Positions 46,044-56,884 of a stretch of 64,000 bases of DNA are shown one piece after another. Origin of the DNA: Amycolatopsis alkalitolerans. GTDB lineage: Bacteria; Actinomycetota; Actinomycetes; Mycobacteriales; Pseudonocardiaceae. Below the pieces are notes generated by a model, which was not told the DNA's origin, made no database searches, and saw only the letters and a list, made by a program, of their open reading frames with translations. A program made the translations under genes and the position numbers. Location: contig NZ_VDFW01000030.1 in assembly GCF_006152065.1 (NCBI RefSeq), forward strand, positions 1 to 64,000. The letters run 5' to 3'. How positions within the stretch are numbered: the first letter of the stretch is position 1; each line of letters begins with the position of its first letter.

Positions 46044-46775
46044 GTGAGGATGAGCAAGGAGGGGCCTCTCGGCAGGCACCGCACGATCCATGGCCGCGTG
46101 GTCGAGTGGCTCGGCCGCCGGATCGTGTCCGGGGAGTTGCCGGCCGGGGCCCAGCTGCCCAACGAGGCCGAGCTGGCCGCGCAGCTCGACGTGAGCCGCG
46201 GCGGCGTCCGCGAAGCGGTGAAAGCCTTAGCCGCTAAGGGTTTGGTGGAGCCCAGGCCGCGGCTGGGCACCCGCGTGCTGCCGCGTGACCAGTGGAACCT
46301 GATGGACCGCGACGTGATCAGCTGGCACGGCAGCACCGAGGACCCGTCCTTCCTGGGTGCGCTGCTCGAACTGCGCCTGATGGTCGAGCCCGGGGCGGCG
46401 CAGCTGGCCGCCGAGCGGGCGACCGGCGAGCAGATGGCGAAGCTGGCGGACGCGTATGAGCGGATGGAGGCGCACGCGCCGAACCTGCCCGACAGCGAGG
46501 ACGCGTTCGTCGAGGCCGACCTCGAATTCCACCTGACGCTGCTGAAGGCCAGCGGGAACCAGCTCATCGAGCAGCTCGGCCGGCTGCTGGAGACCGGTTT
46601 GTACCACGGGCTGGAGGCCAGCTCCCACGCGCCCGGCGGAGTCGTCGCGACCCTGCCGCTGCACCAGGTGGTGCTCGGCGCCGTCCGCGGGCGCCGTCCC
46701 GTCGCCGCCGCGCGGGCGATGCGCAAGTTGCTCGAGACCACGGCCGAGGCCGTCCGGCAGATGGTGGACTACTGA
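46044..46775 (+). CDS. GntR-family (FadR subfamily) regulator
   Basis: A 243-residue FCD-type GntR protein: winged helix (LPNEAELAAQLDVSRGGVRE) and an all-helical C-terminal domain with metal-binding Asp/His pattern (ADLEFHLTLLKASGN). FCD regulators of sugar-acid pathways respond to an organic acid or sugar acid. The gene diverges from the ABC transporter and overlaps the lactonase by one base. GTG start without a ribosome binding site; ATG 46050 is in frame. Confidence 0.92.
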   Translation: MRMSKEGPLGRHRTIHGRVVEWLGRRIVSGELPAGAQLPNEAELAAQLDVSRGGVREAVKALAAKGLVEPRPRLGTRVLPRDQWNLMDRDVISWHGSTEDPSFLGALLELRLMVEPGAAQLAAERATGEQMAKLADAYERMEAHAPNLPDSEDAFVEADLEFHLTLLKASGNQLIEQLGRLLETGLYHGLEASSHAPGGVVATLPLHQVVLGAVRGRRPVAAARAMRKLLETTAEAVRQMVDY

Positions 46776-47644
46776 TGTCCACAGTGGAGCAGGTGACCGA
46801 ACCCGTTGCGGCGCATGGGGAAGGGCCGGTGTGGTTCGCGGGCTGGCCGGGTCCGCGGTGGGTCGACATGCTCGCCGGGGACGTGCTCGAGCTCGCCGGT
46901 GGCCGGGTGCGCCGCACGCATGTGGGCACGGTCGCCGCGGCCCTGCGCCCGCGGTCGGACGGTGGTGCGGTGCTGGCGCTGGAGCGCGGGTTCGCGCTCG
47001 CGGACGCGTCGCTGGCGAAGGTCGAATCCTTGCCGGAGCTGTGGACCGACCGCGAGATCCGGATGAACGACGGCGGCTGCGACCCCGACGGCCGGTTCTA
47101 CTGTGGATCGATGGCGTACTCCGCGGCGCCCGGCGCGGGCGGCCTCTACCGGCTCGAAGCGGACGGTTCGGTGACCACCGTGCTCACCGGAGTCACCGTC
47201 TCCAACGGGCTGGCCTGGAGCCCGGACGGCGGCACGGCCTACTACATCGACACGCCGACTCAGCGCGTCGACGCTTTCGACTACAGCGCCGAGCGCGGGC
47301 TGACCGCCCGCCGCCCGCTCATCGAGATCCCCGCGGACGCCGGCGCCCCGGACGGTATGACCGTCGACGCCGAAGGCCGGCTGTGGATCGCGCTGTGGGG
47401 CGGGGGCGCCGTGCGGTGCTACACCCCGGACGGCAAGCTCGCCGAACACGTTCCGCTGCCGGTCACCCAGGTCACGGCTTGCGCCTTCGGCGGCCCTGAC
47501 CTCGACGAGCTGTACATCACGACCTCCCGGCAGACGATCGACCCGGCGGCGCAACCGGAAGCGGGTGCGCTGTTCCGGTACCGGCCGGGCGTGCGCGGCC
47601 TGCCCGTACTCGGCTACGCGGTCTCGGCCAATCGGGTGACGTAA
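46775..47644 (+). CDS. SMP-30/gluconolactonase-family sugar lactonase
   Basis: A 289-residue six-bladed beta-propeller. The metal ligands are visible in AHGEGPVWF (Glu), MNDGGCDPDGRFY (Asn), VSNGLAWSPDG (Asn) and PDGMTVDAEGRLWIALWGGG (Asp). It opens a sugar lactone formed by oxidation of an aldose. Together with the mutarotase and transporter it suggests an oxidative, non-phosphorylating sugar pathway, but the dehydrogenase is not in the window. The ATG overlaps the gntR stop (TGATG). Confidence 0.92.
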   Translation: MSTVEQVTEPVAAHGEGPVWFAGWPGPRWVDMLAGDVLELAGGRVRRTHVGTVAAALRPRSDGGAVLALERGFALADASLAKVESLPELWTDREIRMNDGGCDPDGRFYCGSMAYSAAPGAGGLYRLEADGSVTTVLTGVTVSNGLAWSPDGGTAYYIDTPTQRVDAFDYSAERGLTARRPLIEIPADAGAPDGMTVDAEGRLWIALWGGGAVRCYTPDGKLAEHVPLPVTQVTACAFGGPDLDELYITTSRQTIDPAAQPEAGALFRYRPGVRGLPVLGYAVSANRVT

Positions 47645-47741
47645 TGTTCACCGCGCCGCAGCGCGGAATTCACAGGAAACTGTCAGAAATCCTCTGGATG
47701 ATGGACGTTACCGGATCGGGTGACTCAGGGGAGGGCTGGCG

Positions 47742-48923
47742 GTGCGCTGGAAGCCAATCGGGTACACCGCACTCGGGCTCGCCTCCGTCCTCGCTCTCGG
47801 CGTCGCCGGCTACGGCTGGACCCAGGTCAACCGGCTCACCAGCGGGCTCGCGACAGCCGACGTCATCGAGCCCTCGGCGCAACTGCCCAGCAGTCCACCC
47901 AACGTCCCGGTGCCCGAGCAGAACATCCTGCTCGTCGGCATCGACGCGCGCACCGACGCCCAGGGCAACCCGCTCCCGCAGAACGTCCTCGACCAGTTGC
48001 ACGCCGGCAACTCGAGCGACGGCGGCGACACCACGGACACGATGATCGTGCTGCACATCCCCGCGGGCGGGGGTGCGGCCACAGCCATCTCGATCCCGCG
48101 CGACTCCTACGTGGAGATCGCCGACGGCTACGGCAAGCACAAGATCAACTCCGCGTACACCTACGGCAAACAGGCCGCGCTCACCCAGTTGGCCGCACAG
48201 GGGGTCACCGGCGCCGAGCAGGAACGGCAGGCGGACAAGGCGGGGGCGCGCACCGCGATCCGGACCGTCGAGCAGTTCACCGGCCTGACGATCAACCACT
48301 ACGCCGCGATCAACCTGTTCGGCTTCTACACCCTGAGCAACGCGGTCGGCGGGGTACCGGTGTGCCTGTCCGAACCGGTGCACGACCCCTATTCCGGTGC
48401 GGACTTCCCCGCCGGTCCCCAGGTCCTCTCGGGCGCGCGGGCGCTGGAGTTCGTGCGGCAGCGGCACGGGTTGGCCAACGGCGACCTCGATCGCATCGCC
48501 CGCCAGCAGGCCTTCCTGTCCAGCGCGGCGAAGGTCGTGCTCGATGCCGGCACGCTGGCCAATCCGGTCAAGCTCGACAGGCTCATCGCGGCGGTGCAGC
48601 AGTCGGTGCTGATCGACTCCGGCTGGGACATCCTGACCTTCGCCCAGCAGATGCGGGGGCTGAGCGCGGACGGGCTCACGTTCGTGACGATCCCGGTGCA
48701 GTCGCTGAGCCTGCAAACGCCGTACGACGGCGACGCGGTGAAGGTCGACCCGGTCGGCGTGCGCGCGTTCATCGACAACCTGCTGGGCAAGGGCCCGGCC
48801 TCCCCGTCCGCGCACCCCTCCGGTGCGGCCGCGCAGGCGGCCCAGAGCAGTGCGCCGCCCACCACCGAGACCTCGGTCGTGCCGAGTTCGAACAGTTCGG
48901 ATCTGAGCGGCTGCGTCCACTGA
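47742..48923 (+). CDS. LytR-CpsA-Psr family protein
   Basis: A 393-residue LCP protein with an N-terminal membrane helix (about 7-27) and the catalytic domain: NILLVGIDAR, DTTDTMIVLHIP, AISIPRDSYVEI, INSAYTYG, EFVRQRHGLANGDLDRIARQQ and NAVGGVPVC. It ends with a Ser/Pro-rich tail after residue 350. It is a second LCP ligase, well outside the polysaccharide locus. The GTG start has GGGGAGGG upstream. Confidence 0.92.
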   Translation: MRWKPIGYTALGLASVLALGVAGYGWTQVNRLTSGLATADVIEPSAQLPSSPPNVPVPEQNILLVGIDARTDAQGNPLPQNVLDQLHAGNSSDGGDTTDTMIVLHIPAGGGAATAISIPRDSYVEIADGYGKHKINSAYTYGKQAALTQLAAQGVTGAEQERQADKAGARTAIRTVEQFTGLTINHYAAINLFGFYTLSNAVGGVPVCLSEPVHDPYSGADFPAGPQVLSGARALEFVRQRHGLANGDLDRIARQQAFLSSAAKVVLDAGTLANPVKLDRLIAAVQQSVLIDSGWDILTFAQQMRGLSADGLTFVTIPVQSLSLQTPYDGDAVKVDPVGVRAFIDNLLGKGPASPSAHPSGAAAQAAQSSAPPTTETSVVPSSNSSDLSGCVH

Positions 48924-49077
48924 TCGCCCGTTGCCGCCCGGTGAACCCCGCATGGCCCCGAAATGAGGGATATTCACCAACCTACTTTCGCGGGGTTTCG
49001 GCAACCGACACGATCGGGTGAAACTCGGACGGTGGTCGCGCGACCCAGTCCCTGCAGCCGAGCGAAAGAGCGATCGA

Positions 49078-50202
49078 ATGAAGCGAACGACCTTGAGAAA
49101 GTCACTGGGGGCGGCGGGCCTGGCGGCGGGTGCCGCGGTGGCGGTGTGCCTCGCCCCGTCCGCGACCGCCGCCCAGCCCATGCTGACCGCGATGCAGCGC
49201 GATTTCGGGTTGAACGCGCAGCAGGTGCAGACGCGGCTCGCGCAGGAGTCGGCGGCGATGAACCTCGCCCCGGCCGCGCGGTCCGCCGCCGGTCCGGCGT
49301 TCGGCGGAGCCTGGTACGACGCCCCGGCGGGCAAGCTCGTCGTCGGTGTCACCGATCCCGCAGTGGCCGGCGCGGTCCGTGCCGCCGGAGCGGACGCCGT
49401 CACGGTCGCCCGCACCCAGGCGGCGCTCGACGCCGCGAAGTCCTCCCTCGACGGCTACGCGGGCCAGACCGCGCCGAAGGACGTCACCGGCTGGTACGTC
49501 GACGAGAAGGCGAACACGCTGGTCGTCACGGTCAAGCAGGGCGCGGCGAACCCGGCCGTGCAGCGGTTCCTCGACTTCGCCGAGAGCACCGGCCCGGTGC
49601 GTGTCGATTCGGTTGCCGCGGCGCCCCACCTCGACGCGGGCGACGTGGTCGGCGGCGACGCGTACTACATCAACGATTCCGCGCGCTGCTCGGTCGGCTT
49701 CTCGGTCAACGGCGGATTCGTCTCGGCGGGTCACTGCGGCAGCGCGGGCGACTCGGTGACCGGCCCGGACGGCTCCGCGATGGGTACCTTCAAGTCGTCG
49801 TCGTTCCCCGGCAACGACTATTCCTTCGTGCAGACCAATTCCAGCTGGACGCCGACGTCTACTGTGGACGGTTACGGCAACGGTGACGTGACCGTCGCCG
49901 GATCGACCGCCGCGGCCGTCGGCTCCTCGGTCTGCCGTTCGGGCTCCACCTCGGGCTGGCACTGCGGCACGATCCAGGCGACCAACCAGACGGTGAACTA
50001 CTCCGAGGGCACCGTCTCCGGGCTCACCCAGACCAACGCGTGCGCCGAGCCCGGCGACTCGGGTGGCTCGTGGGTCAGCGGCAACCAGGCCCAGGGCGTG
50101 ACCTCGGGCGGTTCGGGCGACTGCACGAGCGGTGGCACGACCTTCTTCCAGCCCGTGAACGAGATCCTCTCGGCCTACGGCCTCTCCCTGGTCACCGGCT
50201 GA
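49078..50202 (+). CDS. Secreted S1 serine protease (streptogrisin/alpha-lytic type)
   Basis: A 374-residue preproprotein: signal peptide (1-32, ending SATAA), an alpha-lytic-type pro-region (about 33-185) and a chymotrypsin-fold mature domain. The catalytic triad is in SAGHCG (His), GNDYSFV (Asp) and EPGDSGGSW (Ser), and three Cys pairs match streptogrisin disulfides. An inverted repeat AACCCCGC/GCGGGGTT (48944-48997) lies in the upstream region. Confidence 0.95.
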   Translation: MKRTTLRKSLGAAGLAAGAAVAVCLAPSATAAQPMLTAMQRDFGLNAQQVQTRLAQESAAMNLAPAARSAAGPAFGGAWYDAPAGKLVVGVTDPAVAGAVRAAGADAVTVARTQAALDAAKSSLDGYAGQTAPKDVTGWYVDEKANTLVVTVKQGAANPAVQRFLDFAESTGPVRVDSVAAAPHLDAGDVVGGDAYYINDSARCSVGFSVNGGFVSAGHCGSAGDSVTGPDGSAMGTFKSSSFPGNDYSFVQTNSSWTPTSTVDGYGNGDVTVAGSTAAAVGSSVCRSGSTSGWHCGTIQATNQTVNYSEGTVSGLTQTNACAEPGDSGGSWVSGNQAQGVTSGGSGDCTSGGTTFFQPVNEILSAYGLSLVTG

Positions 50203-50215
50203 CCGGCACCGGGGC

Positions 50216-50239
50216 GGGGTGCCTCCCAGGAGGTGCCCC
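50216..50239. terminator. Hairpin terminator of the protease gene
   Basis: Arms 50216-50226 and 50229-50239 pair over 11 positions with two G-U pairs and a 2-base loop. It sits between the convergent protease and small-protein genes. No long U-run follows. Confidence 0.65.
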
Positions 50240-50242
50240 GTC

Positions 50243-50452
50243 TCAGGTGGTGGCCGGGATCCAGGCACTTTCGCGCGCGGCGAGCGCGGCGCGGCGGCGC
50301 AGGCCGGCGAGGCTGTGCTTCGCCGGGACGAGCAGGGCGGTGAGCCAGGTGCGGCGGTACTCCTCCAGCGCGAGGGCGACCGAACGGTACTCCAGGCAAT
50401 GCACCATCCCCGGCGTACCGAGCCGGTGCCTCCCGGCGTGCTTCCCTGGCAT
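50243..50452 (-). CDS. Small basic protein of unknown function
   Basis: A 69-residue protein, MPGKHAGRHRLG to SAWIPATT, with a basic N-terminus and a predicted helical middle (LALEEYRRTWLTALL). GGAGG lies four bases before the ATG, strong support for a real gene. No domain is recognised. It is convergent with the protease gene and divergent from coaE. Confidence 0.7.
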   Translation of the reverse strand: MPGKHAGRHRLGTPGMVHCLEYRSVALALEEYRRTWLTALLVPAKHSLAGLRRRAALAARESAWIPATT

Positions 50453-50576
50453 CGTTCCTCCGTGTGGGTGCCCCTTCCGCCGCGCACCGTACCCGGACGG
50501 AGAGCCAGAAGCGTAATACCTGGTCGGCGTGTCACCCGTATCGGTTCGATCACGGGTCACCTGATTGAATGCCGGC

Positions 50577-51761
50577 ATGCTGCGTGTGGGGCTCACCGGT
50601 GGAATCGGGGCCGGCAAGTCGACGGTCGCCGCCCGGCTCGCCGAGCACGGGGCCGTGCTGATCGACGCCGACAAACTCGCCCGCGAGGTGGTCGAGCCCG
50701 GGACCGAAGGGCTCGCGGCGCTGGCCGCGGAGTTCGGGGCGGACATCCTCACCGCCGGAGGCGCCCTCGACCGGGCGGCGCTCGCCGCCAGGGCGTTCAC
50801 CGACGAGGCCTCGCGTAAGCGGCTCAACGGGATCATGCATCCGCTGATCGGGGCGCGTACCGCGGAGTTGATGGCGGGCGCGGCGGCGGACGCGGTCGTC
50901 GTGCACGACGTCCCGCTGCTGGTCGAAGGCGGTCTGGGGGCGAACTACCACCTGGTGCTCGTGGTCGACGCGCCCGTCGAGGTGCGGGTGCGGCGCCTGG
51001 TCCACGCGCGGGGGATGGCCGAGGCCGACGCGCGGGCGCGGATCGCGGCCCAGGCGAGCGAGCGGCAGCGGCGCGCGGCGGCGGACGTGTGGCTCGACAA
51101 CAGTCAAAGCCCGGACGTGGTGCTGGCGGACGTCGACCGGCTGTGGGCCGACCGGCTGGTGCCCTACGAGGCGAACGTCCGGTTGCGCCGCCCCCGGGCA
51201 CCGATGTCGCCGAAGCTCTCGCGCTACGACGAGCGGTGGCCCGCGCAGGCCGCGCGCGCGCTCGCCCGGATCCGTGCCGCGGTGGGGGAGGGCGCGTTGC
51301 GGGCGGACCATATCGGCTCGACGTCGGTGCCTGGCCTGCCCGCCAAGGACATCCTCGACCTCCAGGTTACGGTGTCCACTTTGGAGGATGCCGACGCGAT
51401 CGCGGACTCGCTGTCGGACGCGGGTTTCCCCCGCGCCGAGGGCGAATGGTTCGATGATTCGATGAACGGATCGTCGCCGTGGCCGAAGCGCTTCCACTTC
51501 GGCGGCGATCCGGGCCGGATGCTCAACCTGCATGTGCGCTCGACGGAGACGCCGGCCTGGCGCCTGGCCCTGCTGTTCGCCGAGTGGCTGCGCCAGAACT
51601 CGGCCGAGCGCGAAGCCTATGCCAAGGTCAAGCGCAAGCTCGCCCAAGCACATGCGGCGGACGGCACCGTCGAGGCCTACGCGGACGAGAAGCAGGGCTG
51701 GGTCAACGCGGCCTTCCGCCGAGCCGAATCCTGGGCGGCCGCGACCGGCTGGACGACCTGA
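50577..51761 (+). CDS. coaE: Dephospho-CoA kinase fused to a GrpB (UPF0157) domain
   Basis: A 398-residue bifunctional chain. The N-terminal half (1-205) is CoaE, the last step of CoA synthesis, with Walker A TGGIGAGKST (7-16) and HDVPLLVEGGL. The C-terminal half (about 210-398) is a GrpB/nucleotidyltransferase-like domain with HIGSTSVPGLPAKDILDLQV. The same fusion is known in mycobacteria (Rv1631). The GrpB role is unclear. ATG start; the next gene is convergent. Confidence 0.95.
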   Translation: MLRVGLTGGIGAGKSTVAARLAEHGAVLIDADKLAREVVEPGTEGLAALAAEFGADILTAGGALDRAALAARAFTDEASRKRLNGIMHPLIGARTAELMAGAAADAVVVHDVPLLVEGGLGANYHLVLVVDAPVEVRVRRLVHARGMAEADARARIAAQASERQRRAAADVWLDNSQSPDVVLADVDRLWADRLVPYEANVRLRRPRAPMSPKLSRYDERWPAQAARALARIRAAVGEGALRADHIGSTSVPGLPAKDILDLQVTVSTLEDADAIADSLSDAGFPRAEGEWFDDSMNGSSPWPKRFHFGGDPGRMLNLHVRSTETPAWRLALLFAEWLRQNSAEREAYAKVKRKLAQAHAADGTVEAYADEKQGWVNAAFRRAESWAAATGWTT

Positions 51762-51781
51762 GTCCGCGATCGCGGGTGCGG

Positions 51782-52309
51782 TCAGTGCCGCCGCCACCTC
51801 AGCTCGATGTTCATCGTGGACAGCCAGTCCCGCACCTTGTACCCGTGCGCGGCCAGCCCGGCGACGGTGGTGTAGGTGACCTCCAGCGCACCCCGCGCGT
51901 CGGCGGGGCTGACCACGCCGGCGGCGGAGGCGGCCAGCAGTTCGTCGGTGTCGAGCACTTCCAGCCCGCGCCCCTCGCGCAGCACGATGTCGAGGTACCA
52001 GTCGGCGGAGCGCCAGGTCTCGCCGTCGCGGTCCACCGTGACCACGTCGAAGTAGAAGTCCTGATCGCGTTCGTGGCCAGGACTGAACCAGAAGTCGGTG
52101 ATCCGCAGCCCGAGTGCCGGGAGCAGCCACGACTCCAGGTAGTGGAACTGCGCCCGGCCGGGCGCGGGCCGCGCGACATAAAGGCCGAACGGTTCGACCC
52201 GGTACTCTTCGACCTTGCGCACGACCCCTTTCGGATCGATGTTCGTGCCCGCGGCGACGTCGAAAATCTCGATCTTCGGCGGGTGGATGGCCCCCGCGTG
52301 CTCTGCCAT
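51782..52309 (-). CDS. DUF402 domain protein
   Basis: About 175 residues of the DUF402/Ntdp fold. HYLESWLLPALGL, FYFDVVTVDRDGETWRSADWYLDIVLREG and the acidic ELLAAS segment are typical. Related proteins include FomD and nucleoside di/triphosphatases, so a nucleotide phosphatase activity is possible but unproven. A start at 52318 is also possible. Confidence 0.82.
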   Translation of the reverse strand: MAEHAGAIHPPKIEIFDVAAGTNIDPKGVVRKVEEYRVEPFGLYVARPAPGRAQFHYLESWLLPALGLRITDFWFSPGHERDQDFYFDVVTVDRDGETWRSADWYLDIVLREGRGLEVLDTDELLAASAAGVVSPADARGALEVTYTTVAGLAAHGYKVRDWLSTMNIELRWRRH

Positions 52310-52369
52310 GCGGACCATCTTCTCGGGTTTACAGCGCGAAAACGAGTGTCACGCCGGTAGGGTGATCGC

Positions 52370-53629
52370 GTGGTGGACGAAGGGGCGGTGACGGATTGGG
52401 TCGCGCGTATCGCGACCGATCTCAGCGGGCAGGCCAATGAGCTCACTGCCGATATGGTGCAACTGTACGCGCGTGAACTCCCGCATCTGGTGAACGACGA
52501 CGAGAGCGTGGTCAGCCTGCTCTCGGCGAGCCTGTTCCAGAACATCGACACCGCGCTCCGCATCTTCCAGCACGGGATCGACCCCACTCGCGTCGAGGCG
52601 CCGGCCGCGGCGATGCAGTACGCGCGCCGTCTCGCCCAGCGCGGCACCCCGGTCGTCGACCTGATCCGCGCCTACTACCTCGCCCAGACCGCGATCCTCA
52701 ACTACGCGCTGACCGAGGCCGCCAAGCAGATCAGGGATCCCGACATGCTCGGCGGCATGATGAGCAAGGCGCTCACCGGCACGTTCGCGTTCATCGACCG
52801 GGTCACCCAGCAGGTCGTGAGCGCCTACCAGGAGGAGCGCGACCGCTGGCTGCTCAACCGCAACGCGTTGCGCGCCGCCCGGGTGCGCGAGCTGCTCGAA
52901 GGTGACGGGCTCGAGATCGACACCATCGAGAGCGCGCTGGGGTACCGGCTGCGCGGCACGCATCTGGCGATGATCGTGTGGCACGCGGTGGAACCCGCGC
53001 AGGGCAACGCGCTCGGCTCGCTGCAGGTCGTGACCACCGCGCTCGGCGAAGGCCTGCCGACCACCGGCCAGCCGCTGCTGGTGCCGGCCGACGAGCGGTG
53101 CGCGTGGGTCTGGTTCCCGCTGGAGAAGGCCGTACTGCCCGAGGACGAAGAGGTCGGGCGCATCCTGGCGACCGCGGAGCCGACGGTGCGGCTCGTGCTG
53201 GGGGATCCCGCCGACGGGATCGACGGTTTCCGGCGCAGCCACCGGCAGGCCGGCCGGGTGCACGCGCTGTCCACCGCGGCGGGGGACCAGTGCGAGCGGG
53301 CCCTGACCTTCCGCGACGTCGGGGCGATCGCGCTGATGACCTCGGACCTGCCCGCGACCCGTAGCTGGGTCTCCGACATCCTCGGCGCCCTCGCCACCGA
53401 CGATGAGCAGCACGAACGGCTGCGAGAGACGCTGCTGGTGTTCCTCGCGACCGGCGGGAGCTACACGGCCGCGGCCGCGAAGCTGACGATGCACAAGAAC
53501 TCGGTCCAGTACCGGGTGCGCAAGGCGGAGGAAACGCTGGGCCGGGCGGTGACCGATAATCGTCTTGATGTCGAACTCGCGCTCAAGGTGTGCCAGCGGC
53601 TGGGCCCCGCCGTGCTGATCGCGCGCTGA
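52370..53629 (+). CDS. PucR/CdaR-family transcriptional regulator
   Basis: A 419-residue regulator: an N-terminal helical sensor-like part (about 1-165), a central GGDEF-like domain and the C-terminal PucR helix-turn-helix with TGGSYTAAAAKLTMHKNSVQYRVRKAEE. GTG start. It stands alone, so its target cannot be read from context. A diverged copy of the 93-base repeat lies six bases past its stop. Confidence 0.85.
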   Translation: MVDEGAVTDWVARIATDLSGQANELTADMVQLYARELPHLVNDDESVVSLLSASLFQNIDTALRIFQHGIDPTRVEAPAAAMQYARRLAQRGTPVVDLIRAYYLAQTAILNYALTEAAKQIRDPDMLGGMMSKALTGTFAFIDRVTQQVVSAYQEERDRWLLNRNALRAARVRELLEGDGLEIDTIESALGYRLRGTHLAMIVWHAVEPAQGNALGSLQVVTTALGEGLPTTGQPLLVPADERCAWVWFPLEKAVLPEDEEVGRILATAEPTVRLVLGDPADGIDGFRRSHRQAGRVHALSTAAGDQCERALTFRDVGAIALMTSDLPATRSWVSDILGALATDDEQHERLRETLLVFLATGGSYTAAAAKLTMHKNSVQYRVRKAEETLGRAVTDNRLDVELALKVCQRLGPAVLIAR

Positions 53630-53634
53630 CGACC

Positions 53635-53726
53635 GGTACGGATCCGGCCAAAGCGGGCAGACCCGAACTACGTGTAAACCGTTGCGACGCAAGCTGGACA
53701 GCCGTGACCGTGGCCGGATCGGCAAC
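53635..53726. repeat. Diverged copy D of the 93-base palindromic element
   Basis: 92 bases long, with a right arm GCCGGATCGGCAAC and a left arm that keeps GATCCGGC. Both arms lie where the other copies predict. The middle has diverged and the internal hairpin is lost. It directly follows the PucR gene. Confidence 0.7.
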
Positions 53727-53852
53727 GGACCGCACAGTACCTGCGCGAACAGTCATACGGCCGATAGTTTCGGTCTTTCACACCAGTCGTATGGGTGATC
53801 GTTGGGCCGTTGGCACGAAGCGAACGCGATTATTCCGGTTTACGCTGTCCTC

Positions 53853-54113
53853 ATGGGGAACGTCATCCACGCGCAGCCGGCAGAGTTGGTGGCGGTCATC
53901 CGCCTGCGCCGTGGCGTGGTGGGTGAGCGCAGGCGGGTCAGTCACCTCGTCCCGTTGCCCGCCGAGGGCCCCATCCCCAGTGAACTGACCGCCGTCTGCG
54001 GCGAGGTCATCGCGCCCGCGCAGGCCGAGGTGCTGAACGGCGTCTGCGGGATGCCGTGCGAGGCCTGCCTGGCACGGCAGGCCAGGCGCCAGTACGGCGC
54101 GCTGACCGCGTGA
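53853..54113 (+). CDS. Small Cys-rich protein of unknown function
   Basis: An 86-residue protein beginning MGNVIHAQPAELVAVIRLRRG and ending with a Cys cluster CGMPCEACLARQARR that could bind a metal. No ribosome binding site precedes the ATG, so the transcript may be leaderless. No function is assigned. Confidence 0.6.
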   Translation: MGNVIHAQPAELVAVIRLRRGVVGERRRVSHLVPLPAEGPIPSELTAVCGEVIAPAQAEVLNGVCGMPCEACLARQARRQYGALTA

Positions 54114-54138
54114 GCCGATCGGCGGCCTGAGGTCGGCT

Positions 54139-54231
54139 GTTGCCAATCCGACCGAAAGTAGGCGGACACGGTCCGCAGCCGACCTGGTCACAGACACCCA
54201 TGTCCGCCGTGACTGCCGTCGGATTGGCAAC
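54139..54231. repeat. 93-base palindromic element, copy C
   Basis: The most perfect copy: 14-base terminal arms GTTGCCAATCCGAC and GTCGGATTGGCAAC pair completely, the internal hairpin GCGGAC-acg-GTCCGC is intact and the right extension GAACGGCACAGT is present. It lies 20 bases past the uvrB stop. Confidence 0.95.
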
Positions 54232-54250
54232 GAACGGCACAGTATTCCGG

Positions 54251-56410
<2,160 letters not shown>

Positions 56411-56464
56411 GGGAACCAGGGTAGGCCCACCCACCGACAATTTGCCGCGCCCCTGGTCAGGGCG

Positions 56465-56845
56465 TTACTCCGCGCTCGCGTCGTTCTCCAGCATGCCGAA
56501 GATGTTGCCCTCGGTGTCCGTGCAGTACACGAGCCAGCCCACCCCGGGCATGGGGGTCTTCGGCACGATCACCGTGCCGCCGGCCTGCTGCACACGCCGC
56601 ACCGCGACGTCGATGTCCGGCACCTCCATCGTGCTCGGGTACGCGTTCACGGGGGCGTTGTCGGTGGGTGCCGGGCCCTGCCGCGGGACGAGCCCGCCGT
56701 CGATCCCCGGACCGTCACCGGTGCTGATCAGCCAGTACGGGTTGGTGCCCCAGCGCTCGAAGGACCAGTCGAAAACGGCGGTGTAGAACGTGATCGCGCG
56801 TTCCGGGTCCGAGGCGTGGATCTCGAAGTGGACCGGACGAGGCAT
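56465..56845 (-). CDS. VOC (glyoxalase-like) family protein
   Basis: A 126-residue vicinal-oxygen-chelate protein with two beta-alpha-beta-beta-beta modules: VHFEIHASDPERAITFY and the C-terminal DTEGNIFGMLEND carrying metal-type ligands His and Glu. GGAGG lies six bases before the ATG. The substrate is unknown. Confidence 0.87.
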   Translation of the reverse strand: MPRPVHFEIHASDPERAITFYTAVFDWSFERWGTNPYWLISTGDGPGIDGGLVPRQGPAPTDNAPVNAYPSTMEVPDIDVAVRRVQQAGGTVIVPKTPMPGVGWLVYCTDTEGNIFGMLENDASAE

Positions 56846-56884
56846 ACGGCACCTCCTCGGCCGCGGGGAAGGGAAATGTCGAGT

